Assembly (NCBI GenBank): GCA_029289325.1
Contig: JARFTV010000016.1
Span: 1-64,000, forward strand
DNA from: Alphaproteobacteria bacterium
Lineage (GTDB): Bacteria > Pseudomonadota > Alphaproteobacteria > Rhodobacterales > Rhodobacteraceae
Length of the DNA: 64,000 bases
Direction: 5' to 3'
Below, piece by piece: positions 7,395 through 15,833 of the stretch (its first letter is position 1; each line of letters begins with the position of its first letter). Both the position numbers and the translations under genes were made by a program. The notes below the pieces were generated by a model. That model did not search any database and was not told the origin of the DNA. It was given only the letters and a program-made list of their open reading frames with translations.

Positions 7395-8123
7395 TCAGGC
7401 TCCGACTTCGGTGACGAGGCGCATGCCAAGGTGGGCGGGGGGCTGGCCTGACGCGCAGCCTCCGTTTGCGGGGTCGCGGACCAGGTAAGACAGAACGGAC
7501 TCATGCACACCGCCAAGGACGAAGGCGGGACAGTTGCGCGGATCAGTCCGGCTTTCATCGCTGTCGTAGCATTCCTGCGTCCATTCCCAGACATTGCCGT
7601 CCAGATCGACGAGACCTGCCGTGGTCGTAGAGAATTCGCCGGTGGGGCGCAGGGCGCGGTCCACAGTCGGGGCCTCCACCATATAGGCGGCGGCCCAGCT
7701 GAGCTCCGGCGCAGAGAAGATTGGTTCGGGGGTTTCCGGCAGAACCTCGGCCGCGATGGCATACCATTCCGCCTTCGTGGGAAGCCGGTAGACGGCGCCG
7801 GACCGGGTGTTGATCCAGGCGAGGTATTCCTGCGCATCGACATAGCTGATGCCCGTGGCGGGGTAGTCGTCTCGTGTGCCCAAATCGGGAAGCGCGAGCG
7901 TGCAGCCACCCTCGGCATGGCAGGCGGCCCAATCGCGGCGCGTGACCTCGGTCCGCTGGACCGCCAAGGTCATGCCATCGGGTAGCGCGATGGACACAAG
8001 GTCCACTGGATAAGGCTGGGGGCCACCCGGCCAGAGCAGGGCAGCCCCCAGCCCTGCCCCCGTCGCCAAGACTGCCAGGCCAAGGGACACAAGGCCGTTC
8101 AGGGACAAGGCGACGGGAGACAT
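7395..8123 (-). CDS. nirV: NirV, formylglycine-generating-enzyme-like protein of the nitrite reductase operon
   Basis: Predicted 242-aa protein with an N-terminal membrane anchor or uncleaved signal (about 10-32). A C-terminal FGE-sulfatase/SUMF1-type domain follows, shown by GTRDDYPATGISYVDAQEYL, YRLPTKAEW and GLVDLDGNVWEWTQE. In Rhodobacter and relatives nirV lies directly downstream of nirK; its biochemical role is not established, though it resembles the SUMF1/EgtB fold. Here it starts 14 bases after the nirK stop, so the two are probably cotranscribed. The anchor suggests it acts in the periplasm, where NirK matures. Identification rests on family plus synteny. Confidence 0.85.
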   Translation of the reverse strand: MSPVALSLNGLVSLGLAVLATGAGLGAALLWPGGPQPYPVDLVSIALPDGMTLAVQRTEVTRRDWAACHAEGGCTLALPDLGTRDDYPATGISYVDAQEYLAWINTRSGAVYRLPTKAEWYAIAAEVLPETPEPIFSAPELSWAAAYMVEAPTVDRALRPTGEFSTTTAGLVDLDGNVWEWTQECYDSDESRTDPRNCPAFVLGGVHESVLSYLVRDPANGGCASGQPPAHLGMRLVTEVGA

Positions 8124-8137
8124 GGTTCGATCCCTCC

Positions 8138-9364
8138 TCAGGTCTCGATGCTGTGCGGTTTAACCACCTGTTCCATCAGGGCGTTGTTCCATTCGCCCTC
8201 CACCACGATATGTGCGGTGGCACCCAGCAGGACGGCCTCGATCAAGTTGTGGTTGACGTAGGCATAGACGCCCGGCTGCCCGAAGGTGTACATCGCCGCC
8301 CCCGAGGAACCGCCACGGATCAGCCAAGTCTCGAGGTTGGTCGCCGGGGCATCGTTGAACGAGCCCGCCTCCCAGACAAAGTCGCCGTGGCCGCCGATCA
8401 GGTGCGGGCGGGTGTCACGGTTGGCCTGGTTGTGGATCATCAGCACGGTGGACCCGACCTTGCTGCGCAGAGCCTTGTCGCCGGTCAGGGCCCCCACCGC
8501 GCCGTTGAAGACCGAATGGGTCGGAACCAGGGTGCGCATCGCTTCCAGGCTGTCGGCATAGTCGTCCCCAGCAACCGCATATTTCTTGAAGCTGCCATCC
8601 TCGTTCCGGGGCAGGTAGTAGTCCTGCTCGCCGATATAGAGGATCTCGTCATAGCGCAGCGGGTTGCCCTTGCCGTCCTTCAATCCGTCGCGGGGCAGGA
8701 CCATCACCGTCCCGTTCATCCCGTGACAGACGTGATAGGGGATCATCTCGCCGCCCGGTGCGCAGTGGTAGGTGAAGACCCCGGCCTTGGTGGCCTTCCA
8801 GCGCAGGACGGTTTCCTCACCCGGGAAGACGTGGGTCAGGGCCCCGCCGCCCAAAGCACCGGTCGAGGAGTGGAAGTCGATGTTGTGCTCGAAGACGCTA
8901 TCCACGGGATTGCGCAGGGTCACTTCGACGTAGTCGCCTTCATGGGCAATGATCAGCGGACCGGGAACCGAGCCGTTGTAGGTCAGCGCCCAGATCTCGG
9001 CGCCGGTGTCGGCATCGACGGTCATCAGCTTCTCAGTAGTTTCCAGCGTGATCTCGATGATCTTCGGGCCACCGGTCGCCACCTGCTCATGCACCGGAGC
9101 GAAGGGCGGGGCGACCAGTTCCTGGCGGACCCGGGTATAGCCCGAAAGGTCCACAGCCGGGGCCTTGCTGATCACCTCGGCCTCGGCCTGGATCAGATGC
9201 TGGGGCACGCGGCTTGGCATCGGCATCGGGCCACGCGGGGCCCGCGCCTGGGCCTGGGTCATGCCGGCGCCCAGGGCGGCGGCCGCTCCGGCTGCGGCAA
9301 GCGAGCCGCGCAGGACGGACCTTCTGCTAGGAAACCCTTGGCTGAGGTCGGTAAGTCTGCTCAC
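8138..9364 (-). CDS. nirK: copper-containing nitrite reductase (NO-forming)
   Basis: Predicted 408-aa periplasmic enzyme reducing nitrite to nitric oxide. The start is GTG 9364, preceded at 8 bases by GGGAG; a longer ORF would overlap the pseudoazurin gene. A twin-arginine signal SRRSVLRG (13-20) precedes a hydrophobic AlaGly stretch. Copper ligands are visible. Type 1: His160, Cys201, His211, Met216 ([19 protein letters not shown]). Type 2: His165, His200 and His326 (HLIGGHGDF). The proton-relay Asp163 and His283 are present. It has Tyr210 where many NirKs have Trp next to the type 1 His. It lies 31 bases after the pseudoazurin gene and before nirV. The operon promoter carries an NnrR box. 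Confidence 0.96.
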   Translation of the reverse strand: MSRLTDLSQGFPSRRSVLRGSLAAAGAAAALGAGMTQAQARAPRGPMPMPSRVPQHLIQAEAEVISKAPAVDLSGYTRVRQELVAPPFAPVHEQVATGGPKIIEITLETTEKLMTVDADTGAEIWALTYNGSVPGPLIIAHEGDYVEVTLRNPVDSVFEHNIDFHSSTGALGGGALTHVFPGEETVLRWKATKAGVFTYHCAPGGEMIPYHVCHGMNGTVMVLPRDGLKDGKGNPLRYDEILYIGEQDYYLPRNEDGSFKKYAVAGDDYADSLEAMRTLVPTHSVFNGAVGALTGDKALRSKVGSTVLMIHNQANRDTRPHLIGGHGDFVWEAGSFNDAPATNLETWLIRGGSSGAAMYTFGQPGVYAYVNHNLIEAVLLGATAHIVVEGEWNNALMEQVVKPHSIET

Positions 9365-9395
9365 GATCGTTACTCCCAATGTGAAGCGGGTTGGA

Positions 9396-9827
9396 TCACA
9401 GTCCGGCGAGGGCGGCTTCCAGCCGTTCCTTCGCTTTTCTCGGCAGGCGGCCCTCCAGGAAGGACTCCGGCGCAGTTGCCTCGTCGCCGACCGCAACAAC
9501 CATCACCATGCCCATGGCGAAGTGAGGCTTGCAGCGGATGCCGTAGAAACCGGGGGTGTCGAAGGTGACCTCGATTTCCTCGTTCAGGGCTCCGACGAAG
9601 GAAGCTGCCCCCTCGGGCAACATGCCATCGATCGTCTCGGCGTTATGGCTCTTGTCCGTCGCGACAAACCGGATCGTGTCGCCAGGTGCCAGACGAACGG
9701 CGGCGGGCTCGAAGACCATCGCCCCGTCGGCGCCCTTGTTGAGCATCTTCACCTCGATCGTCTCGGCGTAGCCCGCCCCCGCGAGGGCAAGCCCGAGGGC
9801 GAGGGCGCTTGTCATTTGACGCAACAT
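9396..9827 (-). CDS. pseudoazurin (blue copper electron donor)
   Basis: Predicted 143-aa periplasmic cupredoxin. The start is ATG 9827 with AAGGAAG upstream. A Sec signal peptide (about 1-20, ending GAGYA) leads into a mature protein starting [11 protein letters not shown], as in pseudoazurins. Copper ligands are the His in DKSHNAETI and the Cys, His and Met in [11 protein letters not shown]. Pseudoazurin passes electrons from the cytochrome bc1/c pool to NirK, and here it is the first gene of the nirK-nirV operon, making the donor-acceptor pair likely. The NnrR box at 9891-9904 lies about 65 bases upstream of its start. Confidence 0.93.
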   Translation of the reverse strand: MLRQMTSALALGLALAGAGYAETIEVKMLNKGADGAMVFEPAAVRLAPGDTIRFVATDKSHNAETIDGMLPEGAASFVGALNEEIEVTFDTPGFYGIRCKPHFAMGMVMVVAVGDEATAPESFLEGRLPRKAKERLEAALAGL

Positions 9828-9890
9828 CTTGTCTTCCTTTGCTGTGCTTTCTGGTTGAGGGAAGATTACCCCGACAGCGCCCTCGCAACT

Positions 9891-9904
9891 TTGCGCGGGC
9901 ACAA
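9891..9904. promoter_or_regulatory. NnrR/FNR-type box between pseudoazurin-nirK and nnrR
   Basis: TTGCGCGGGCACAA has TTGCG and CACAA half-sites spaced by four bases. This matches the FNR-family layout and the TTGCG-N4-CACAA form described for Rhodobacter nitrite and nitric oxide reductase promoters. It is 64 bases from the pseudoazurin start and 51 from the nnrR start, so it could serve both directions. NO-responsive activation is the expected logic. Confidence 0.8.
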
Positions 9905-9954
9905 ACTCCGCCACGGTTCCTTGCCGGGCGATCGGGCAGGAAAGGCACAGGACA

Positions 9955-10653
9955 GTGGGTAGACTGCTAGACGAAAGCCTGGTCACGGGACTGCCGCCGT
10001 TTCATGGGCTGGCGCGTCAACAGGTGCGGCAGATTCTGGACGAGGCGGTCTCGCAGCGCTTTGACGCGGGCAACCAGGTCTTTTCCGAGGGCAACCCGGC
10101 CACGCTGTTCTTCCTGCTGCTGGACGGCCATGTTCGTGTCCAGCGGACGACCCGGAATGGGGACCAGGTGATCCTGCACCAGATTCCTCCGGGCGAGCTG
10201 TTCGGAATCGCGCAGGCGATGGGGCTGGATGCCTATCCCGCAACGGCGGTGGTGGTGGCGGAAAGCATCGTGCTTGCCTGGCCCATGCGGCTGTGGGAGC
10301 CCTTCGTAACCCGCTACGACGGCTTTGCCCGCAACGCGCTGCGTACCCTGGGCGCGCGGATGCACGACAAGAACGACCGAATCATGGAGATGGCGACCCT
10401 TGCGGTCGAGCAACGCATTTCCAGTACACTGCTGCGGTTGGTGAACCAGGCGGGCCGCAAGACGCCGCAAGGGATCGAGATCGACTTCCCGATCACCCGT
10501 CAGGATCTCTCCGAGATGAGCGGGACCACGCTCCACACCGTAAGCCGCACGCTCAGCGCCTGGGAAAAGGCCGGGATCGTGCAAAGCGAGCGCAAGAAGA
10601 TCACCGTCCTGCAGCCACACCAGCTGGTGGTCTTGTCGCAGCCGCAAGGCTGA
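9955..10653 (+). CDS. nnrR: Crp/Fnr-family nitric-oxide-responsive regulator, NnrR type
   Basis: Predicted 232-aa transcription factor. The GTG start at 9955 follows AGGAAAGG. A cyclic-nucleotide-binding-like beta barrel (about 12-125; GHVRVQRTTRNGDQV, PPGELFG) is joined by a long dimerisation helix to a winged HTH (about 165-215) with recognition helix SGTTLHTVSRTLSAWE. It has no cysteine at all, so it cannot be an Fe-S FNR; this is the pattern of NnrR/Dnr-type NO sensors. It is divergent from pseudoazurin-nirK and next to nor, and boxes lie in both promoters. Its end overlaps the convergent DUF1858 gene by 53 bases. DnrD/Dnr is an alternative name for the same class. Confidence 0.85.
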   Translation: MGRLLDESLVTGLPPFHGLARQQVRQILDEAVSQRFDAGNQVFSEGNPATLFFLLLDGHVRVQRTTRNGDQVILHQIPPGELFGIAQAMGLDAYPATAVVVAESIVLAWPMRLWEPFVTRYDGFARNALRTLGARMHDKNDRIMEMATLAVEQRISSTLLRLVNQAGRKTPQGIEIDFPITRQDLSEMSGTTLHTVSRTLSAWEKAGIVQSERKKITVLQPHQLVVLSQPQG

Positions 10654-10855
10654 CGGCAGCGCGAAGCTCGGCCAGAAGGATGTCCGGGTCGATCCCGTAT
10701 TCCTCGCAGGCGTCGTCGATGGTGTGAAACGGGCCGATCACGCAGCCCACGCAGAGCATTCCCCGCGCAAGGAATACCGGAACGGTAGCCGGCCAATGAC
10801 GCATGATCTCGGTCAGCGGCAGGTCGGGATCGTCCAGTCGTGGTGTCCGCATCAT
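10601..10855 (-). CDS. DUF1858-type small protein with CxxC motif in denitrification cluster
   Basis: Predicted 84-aa cytosolic protein of the DUF1858 / hybrid-cluster-associated disulfide type. The ATG at 10855 lies 6 bases after GGGAGG. Typical features are DLPLTEIMRHWPATVPVFLARGM, then LCVGCVIGPFHTIDDAC with a CxxC pair and a third Cys, and YGIDPDILLAEL. Such proteins often accompany nitrosative-stress and denitrification genes; their chemistry (redox or metal binding) is not settled. It converges on nnrR with a 53-base overlap and is divergent from norC, sharing the region with the box at 10904-10917, so it is probably NnrR-controlled. Confidence 0.75.
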   Translation of the reverse strand: MMRTPRLDDPDLPLTEIMRHWPATVPVFLARGMLCVGCVIGPFHTIDDACEEYGIDPDILLAELRAAVSLAAATRPPAGVAAGR

Positions 10856-10903
10856 CCCAGCCCTCCCTTTTCTGCAGCATGGCGCGAACAATCCCTTCAG
10901 ACT

Positions 10904-10917
10904 TTGTTGCCGCGCAA
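10904..10917. promoter_or_regulatory. NnrR/FNR-type box between the DUF1858 gene and norC
   Basis: TTGTTGCCGCGCAA fits TTG-N8-CAA with half-sites TTGTT and CGCAA. It lies 61 bases upstream of norC and 48 upstream of the DUF1858 start, so one site could activate both divergent units. The left half is weaker than in the nirK-side box. Confidence 0.7.
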
Positions 10918-10978
10918 ACTTGATTCACGGACCAGCGGTTAGTCCTTCCCGGATGGAAAAGTCTGAGGGACGCCGACA

Positions 10979-11431
10979 ATGGCCGAAATACTGACCAAGA
11001 CACGGGCGCGAAATATCTTCTACGGCGGGTCGATCTTCTTCGTCGTCGTCTTTGTGGGGCTGACCGTGGACAGCCACCGTTACATCGTCGCCAAATCAAC
11101 CGCCGGAATGCCGCTATCCGCGGAGGTTGTGGCCGGCAAACATGTGTGGGAGCGCAACTCCTGCATCAACTGCCACAGCCTGCACGGCGAAGGCGCGTAC
11201 TTCGCGCCCGAGGTGGGCAACGTGATGACCCGCTGGGCGGTGCAGGACGACCCTGACGCCGCCTTCGAGGTGCTGAAAGGCTGGATGGAGGCGCAGCCCT
11301 CGGGGATCGAGGGCCGGCGACAGATGCCGAACTTCAACCTGACGGATGAAGAAATCCGCAACCTGGCCGAGTTCCTCCGCTGGGCCGATCAAACCGATAC
11401 GCAGGGCTGGCCGCCCAATGACGCAGGCTGA
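10979..11431 (+). CDS. norC: nitric oxide reductase subunit C (membrane-anchored cytochrome c)
   Basis: Predicted 150-aa small subunit of cytochrome-c-dependent nitric oxide reductase, passing electrons to NorB for 2 NO to N2O. An N-terminal transmembrane anchor (about 12-31) precedes the periplasmic cytochrome domain with haem motif CINCH (62-66) and the axial Met in GRRQMPNF (about 116). The start ATG 10979 fits the family N-terminus (MAEILTKTRARNIFYGGS). It is the first gene of norCBQD, 12 bases before norB, under the box at 10904-10917. Confidence 0.96.
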   Translation: MAEILTKTRARNIFYGGSIFFVVVFVGLTVDSHRYIVAKSTAGMPLSAEVVAGKHVWERNSCINCHSLHGEGAYFAPEVGNVMTRWAVQDDPDAAFEVLKGWMEAQPSGIEGRRQMPNFNLTDEEIRNLAEFLRWADQTDTQGWPPNDAG

Positions 11432-11443
11432 GGAGGCTTCGCG

Positions 11444-12793
11444 ATGAAATACCAATCCCAAAAGGTTGCGCTGGCCTATTTCGCCTGTGCGCTGCTTCTG
11501 TTCGCGATCCAGGTCATGGGCGGGCTGGTGGCCGGCTGGATCTATGTCTCGCCCAACTTCCTGGCCGAGCTTCTGCCCTTCAACATCATCCGCATGATCC
11601 ACACCAATGCGCTGATCGTCTGGCTGCTGCTGGGCTTCTTCGGCTCGGCCTACTTCCTTCTGCCCGAGGAAGCCGAGCGCGAGATCTATTCGGTCAAGCT
11701 GGCCTATATCCAGCTGGCTCTGCTGATGGTCGGCACGCTTGGCGCGGTCGGGAGCTACCTGGTCGGCATCCATGAAGGGCGCGAGTTCCTGGAACAGCCC
11801 TTATGGGTCAAGGTCGGCATCTTGGTCGCGGCGCTGATCTTCCTGTTCAACATCTCGATGACCTTCCTAGCTGGCCGTAAGACGGCGGTGACCAACGTGC
11901 TCCTGCTGGGGCTCTGGCTTCTGTGCCTTCTGTGGGTCTTTGCCTTCATCAACCCGGACAACCTCAGCCTGGACAAGATGTATTGGTGGTTCGTCGTGCA
12001 CCTCTGGGTCGAGGCGACCTGGGAGCTGGTGATGGCCGCGATCCTGGCCTTCCTGATGCTGAAGCTGACCGGCGTCGACCGCGAGGTGGTGGAGAAATGG
12101 CTTTACATCATCGTCGCAACGGCGCTGGTCTCGGGCATCCTGGGCACCGGGCACCACTTCTACTGGATCGGCACGCCCGGCTACTGGCAGTGGATCGGCT
12201 CCATCTTCTCGACCTTCGAGGTCGTGCCCTTCTTCCTGATGATGTCCTTCGCCTTCGTCATGGTCTGGAAGGGGCGTCGGAATCACCCGAACAAGGCGGC
12301 GCTCTTGTGGTCGTTGGGGTCATCGACGGTGGCGTTCTTCGGTGCTGGGGTCTGGGGCTTCCTGCACACCCTGCACGGGGTGAACTACTACAGCCACGGC
12401 ACGCAGATCACTGCCGCGCATGGTCACTTGGCCTTCTACGGTGCCTATGTCGCGCTTAACCTGGCCGTATTCACCTATGCCATGCCGATGCTGCGGGAAC
12501 GGGCCCCCTATAATCAGACGCTGAACATGGCCAGCTTCTGGCTGATGACCGGCGGGATGGCCTTCATGACCTTCGTGCTGACTTTCGCGGGCACGGTGCA
12601 GACCCATCTGCAGCGCGTCCTGGGGATGTACTTCATGGAAGTGCAGGATGGCCTGTCGATCTTCTATCTGATGCGGTTCGGCTCGGGGGCTGCTGTTGTG
12701 GCCGGGGCGCTGCTCTTCATCTTCTCGCTGGCCTATGCCCGCAAGAACGAGGTCGTCGCTCCCGGTCCTCTGAATGCCGTAGCGGGGGAATAA
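11444..12793 (+). CDS. norB: nitric oxide reductase subunit B (haem b catalytic subunit)
   Basis: Predicted 449-aa integral membrane protein with about 12 transmembrane helices, of the haem-copper oxidase superfamily. It holds haem b, haem b3 and a non-haem iron and reduces NO to N2O. Conserved histidines and glutamates occur in MIHTNALIVWLLLGFFGSAY, FFVVHLWVEATWE, GTGHHFYWIG and YYSHGTQITAAHGHLAFYGAY. Length suits the two-subunit cNOR type, without the long N-terminal extension of qNOR. The GAGG ribosome-binding site lies just upstream, and the stop is 3 bases before the norQ ATG. Confidence 0.97.
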   Translation: MKYQSQKVALAYFACALLLFAIQVMGGLVAGWIYVSPNFLAELLPFNIIRMIHTNALIVWLLLGFFGSAYFLLPEEAEREIYSVKLAYIQLALLMVGTLGAVGSYLVGIHEGREFLEQPLWVKVGILVAALIFLFNISMTFLAGRKTAVTNVLLLGLWLLCLLWVFAFINPDNLSLDKMYWWFVVHLWVEATWELVMAAILAFLMLKLTGVDREVVEKWLYIIVATALVSGILGTGHHFYWIGTPGYWQWIGSIFSTFEVVPFFLMMSFAFVMVWKGRRNHPNKAALLWSLGSSTVAFFGAGVWGFLHTLHGVNYYSHGTQITAAHGHLAFYGAYVALNLAVFTYAMPMLRERAPYNQTLNMASFWLMTGGMAFMTFVLTFAGTVQTHLQRVLGMYFMEVQDGLSIFYLMRFGSGAAVVAGALLFIFSLAYARKNEVVAPGPLNAVAGE

Positions 12794-12796
12794 GTG

Positions 12797-13591
12797 ATGA
12801 ACGCCCACAGTTTCGCCAGCCTGCCGCACTATCGCCCGACGGGACGTGAGTGCGAGCTGTTCGAGCTGGCCCATGCCAACCGTTTGCCCCTTCTTCTGAA
12901 GGGGCCGACGGGCTGCGGCAAGACCCGCTTTGTGGAACATATGGCCGCCCGCATCGGACTGCCCCTGCACACCGTCGCCTGCCACGACGACCTCTCCGCC
13001 GCCGACCTGATCGGACGCTACCTCCTGAAGGGTGGCGAGACGGTCTGGGTCGACGGCCCCCTGACCCGAGCCGTGCGGACGGGGGGCATCTGCTACCTGG
13101 ATGAGGTGGTCGAGGCCCGCAAGGATGTGACCGTGGTCCTGCACCCGCTGACCGATAGCCGCCGCACGCTGATGATCGACCGCACCGGCGAGGAGTTGCA
13201 GGCACCCGAGAGCTTCATGCTGATCGCCTCGTACAACCCGGGCTATCAGAGCGTGCTGAAGAAGCTGAAGCCCTCGACCCGGCAGAGGTTCCTGTCGATT
13301 GCCTTCGACTTCCCCGACCTCGCGGCGGAAACCGCCGTTATCAGCCGGGAGTCAGGTCTTGACCAGGCCCGCGCCGGGGCGCTGGCACGGCTGGCGCGCC
13401 ACATCCGTGCGCTGTCGGGGATGGACGTGGAGGAAGGCGTCTCGACCCGGCTGTTGATCTATGCCGCCGCGCTGATCCAGGGCGGCACCAGCGTCGATGC
13501 TGCGCTGGAGGTGTCGGTCGTCCAACCCCTCAGCGACGATCCCGAGGTTCAGACCGCGCTCCGCGATCTGATTGCGACGGTCTACGGATGA
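12797..13591 (+). CDS. norQ: NorQ, MoxR/CbbQ-type AAA+ ATPase for nitric oxide reductase activation
   Basis: Predicted 264-aa AAA+ ATPase. Walker A is GPTGCGKT (36-43) and Walker B is ICYLDEV (about 98-104); the C-terminal CbbQ domain includes SGMDVEEGVSTRLLIYAA. With NorD it forms a chaperone pair needed for assembly or iron insertion of active NorCB. A GTG codon directly precedes the ATG; I take ATG 12797. The stop overlaps the norD start as ATGA (13588-13591), so the pair is translationally coupled. Confidence 0.95.
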   Translation: MNAHSFASLPHYRPTGRECELFELAHANRLPLLLKGPTGCGKTRFVEHMAARIGLPLHTVACHDDLSAADLIGRYLLKGGETVWVDGPLTRAVRTGGICYLDEVVEARKDVTVVLHPLTDSRRTLMIDRTGEELQAPESFMLIASYNPGYQSVLKKLKPSTRQRFLSIAFDFPDLAAETAVISRESGLDQARAGALARLARHIRALSGMDVEEGVSTRLLIYAAALIQGGTSVDAALEVSVVQPLSDDPEVQTALRDLIATVYG

Positions 13592-15207
13592 TGGACATGT
13601 CGCTCCACTCGCTCATCGAGCCGGAGGAGACGGTCGGCACGATCTGGCACGGCATCGTCAGCGGGCTGGACCGGCCTGATCATCCTGACTCGGCCGTGAC
13701 CTTTGCCGAGGTCCAGCGCAGTGCCAGCTTCCTGTTCCGGGCGCTTGGCGGCGCAGCCTCGGTCGAGATCGTGCAGGCCATGCCCGATCGGACAACGGCT
13801 GCGCTGGCCAGTTTCGACGGTGCGCATCTCCGGCTGCCCCCGTCGATCGCACTGTTCGACAGCATCGCCATGAACCGCCGGGCCTATCTGTGGCTGGTGG
13901 CGCAGGCGGTGCTGGAACCGGCTGAGATCCCCCTCCGCTGCCCCGGTCTGGCCCAGCTTGCCACGCCGGGCGCGATCCGCCTGCACCGGGCCGATCTGGG
14001 TTCGGGTCCCTCGGCGGCCGACGCGGGCGAGGCAACCACACCGACCCCGGCCCCCCCCACCGTTGCAGGTCGCAAGAAGGGCCTGCGCCGCGACCTCGAT
14101 CAGGCCAACCGGCGCGACAGCTTCATCGTCCACCGCTTCGAGGCGATCCTCAGCTGGGTCGAGAACCTGAACCTCAACCGCTCGGTGGATGACGACGATC
14201 AGGAGAACGCCCAGAAGGCCGCCGACGATCAGGACGTGATCGGCCTGTCGCGCCACGACCGCCGCGCCGCAACGCGGTTGCGCCTGCATCTGGACCTATC
14301 CCCGACCGAGGCCGAGCACGAACGGCTGGCCGACCGCTTCACCTATCCAGAATGGAACCACCGCGCCGCCAGCTACATGCCCGACCACTGCCTGGTGCTG
14401 GAGCGTGAGGTCACGTCGGACCCCGGCGGTTTCATCCCCGAACCCCGCCATCTGCGCGCGGTCCGTCGCCAGTTCGAGGCGCTGCGCCCGCGTCGAATCC
14501 TGACCCCGCGCCAGCTGGACGGGGCTGAGCTTGACCTGGATGCCGTCGTCTCCGCCCAGGTCGACCGCCGCGCCACCGGGCAGGGCAGCGACCGCATCCA
14601 CATCGCCACCCGAAAGATCGAGCGGGACCTTGCCGTGGCCTTCCTGATCGACTGCTCGCGCAGCACCGAGGCGGCGGTCGGCACCACCTCGGTGATCGAG
14701 GTCGCGCGCCAGACCCTTGCCGCGATGGCGGGCGGGATTGACGGGCTGGGCGACCGGCTGGGCATCTGGGGCTTTTCCTCGATGCGGCGGAACCGGGTGT
14801 TCCTGCACCGCTGCAAGTCGTTCGACGAACCGATGGGCCGCCCGGTGATCGACCGGATCGGCGGGCTGAAACCGGGCCACTATACCCGGCTTGGCACCGC
14901 GATCCGTCATGTCTCGGCGCAACTGACCAAGGAAAGCGCCAGCCGCAAGCTCCTCGTGGTGCTGACGGATGGCAAGCCGAACGACCTGGACCATTACGAA
15001 GGCCAGCACGGGATCGAGGACAGCCGGATGGCCGTGCGCGAGGCGCGGCGCAGCGGACTTGCCCTGCATGGCGTGGTGATCGACGAGGACGGCCAAAGCT
15101 GGTTCTCCCGCATCTTCGGCACGCACGGCTTTTCGCTTCTTTCCAGTCCGGCGCGGATCACCTCTGCCCTGCCGGACCTTTACCGCACCTTGACCGAAGG
15201 ACAGTGA
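13588..15207 (+). CDS. norD: NorD, von Willebrand factor A-domain protein for nitric oxide reductase activation
   Basis: Predicted 539-aa cytosolic partner of NorQ. The N-terminal two thirds is helical, with an acidic segment around 190-210 (SVDDDDQENAQKAADDQD). The C-terminal VWA domain (about 345-530) has a MIDAS-like start FLIDCSRST and a VVLTDGKPND loop. NorQ/NorD pairs act like MoxR-VWA chaperones on the nitric oxide reductase. The ATG overlaps the norQ stop. Two ATG codons are adjacent (13588, 13591). Length is slightly below the roughly 600 aa of Paracoccus NorD. Confidence 0.92.
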   Translation: MMDMSLHSLIEPEETVGTIWHGIVSGLDRPDHPDSAVTFAEVQRSASFLFRALGGAASVEIVQAMPDRTTAALASFDGAHLRLPPSIALFDSIAMNRRAYLWLVAQAVLEPAEIPLRCPGLAQLATPGAIRLHRADLGSGPSAADAGEATTPTPAPPTVAGRKKGLRRDLDQANRRDSFIVHRFEAILSWVENLNLNRSVDDDDQENAQKAADDQDVIGLSRHDRRAATRLRLHLDLSPTEAEHERLADRFTYPEWNHRAASYMPDHCLVLEREVTSDPGGFIPEPRHLRAVRRQFEALRPRRILTPRQLDGAELDLDAVVSAQVDRRATGQGSDRIHIATRKIERDLAVAFLIDCSRSTEAAVGTTSVIEVARQTLAAMAGGIDGLGDRLGIWGFSSMRRNRVFLHRCKSFDEPMGRPVIDRIGGLKPGHYTRLGTAIRHVSAQLTKESASRKLLVVLTDGKPNDLDHYEGQHGIEDSRMAVREARRSGLALHGVVIDEDGQSWFSRIFGTHGFSLLSSPARITSALPDLYRTLTEGQ

Positions 15208-15210
15208 CCC

Positions 15211-15408
15211 ATGATCCGCTTCCCGACGCTTTCCACCCTTCTCGCCGCCGTCTTCGGCACACTGGCCACCCAGCCCGCGCTTGCCGAGGAATTCAAGCGC
15301 CCGATCCCCGCCGCCCAAAGCGCCACGGTCGAAATGTGGTTCGCCCTTGCAACGCTGGCCTTCGCCGCAAGTCTGGTGCTGGTGCAGTGGCTGGTCAGCC
15401 GCAGATGA
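15211..15408 (+). CDS. small membrane protein of the nor operon, NnrT-like
   Basis: Predicted 65-aa protein with a signal-like N-terminus (LSTLLAAVFGTLATQPALA), a short conserved-looking linker EEFKRPIPAAQSATVEMW, and one transmembrane helix ending in QWLVSRR. It starts 3 bases after the norD stop and its own stop overlaps the next ATG, so it belongs to the operon. In size and pattern it resembles the small NnrT proteins seen after norD in Rhodobacter; NorF-like is an alternative. Function unknown, and the name is uncertain. Confidence 0.65.
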   Translation: MIRFPTLSTLLAAVFGTLATQPALAEEFKRPIPAAQSATVEMWFALATLAFAASLVLVQWLVSRR

Positions 15409-15722
15409 CCGACCGACGCAGGACCCTGCTGATCTTTGCCCTGCTCTATCCGCTTGGGGCGGGCGCCGTGGCGATCAACGCCTTCTTCGCTTCGCTGATT
15501 GCTGCCTCGGTGGGCACAAGGGTCCTGACGCCACTGGAGGCCTGCATTGCGGGCCTTCTCCTGGGCGTGCCGGCGACCTATGCCTTCGCGTGCCACGTCA
15601 CCAAACTGATCAAGCGGGCGGATGCTGAAGACTCACTCGGCACAACCGAGGTCGTAGAAACCTCGGTCGAGGTTGCCGCGGCAAAAGGGTGCTCGGCCAG
15701 TACGGACTGCCTCAAAGTGTGA
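15405..15722 (+). CDS. small two-span membrane protein at the end of the nor operon
   Basis: Predicted 105-aa protein starting at ATG 15405, which overlaps the previous TGA by ATGA. Two membrane helices (about 7-31 and 42-62: LLIFALLYPLGAGAVAINAF and LLLGVPATYAFACHVTKLI) are followed by a polar tail with two cysteines. I do not recognise a named family. Translational coupling to the NnrT-like gene puts it in the NO-reductase operon, where it may help assembly or membrane insertion. This is context only. Confidence 0.65.
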   Translation: MTDRRRTLLIFALLYPLGAGAVAINAFFASLIAASVGTRVLTPLEACIAGLLLGVPATYAFACHVTKLIKRADAEDSLGTTEVVETSVEVAAAKGCSASTDCLKV

Positions 15723-15833
15723 GGGGCAAAAGACAGCGATGTCTCACGCAGGCGGCGGAGGCCGCCCTGAACCGCGGACCCACCCGCCGTTAATGAACGC
15801 CCGGTTGCATCGGAAATCCTCAGATCTTGCGGG

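Noticed and set aside
9955-10653. Fe-S type FNR identity for the Crp/Fnr regulator
   Set aside because: The protein contains no cysteine, so it cannot hold an Fe-S cluster.
10500-11099. 199-codon minus-strand frame overlapping norC
   Set aside because: It contradicts strong norC coding and covers the divergent promoter; the DUF1858 frame explains the minus-strand signal.
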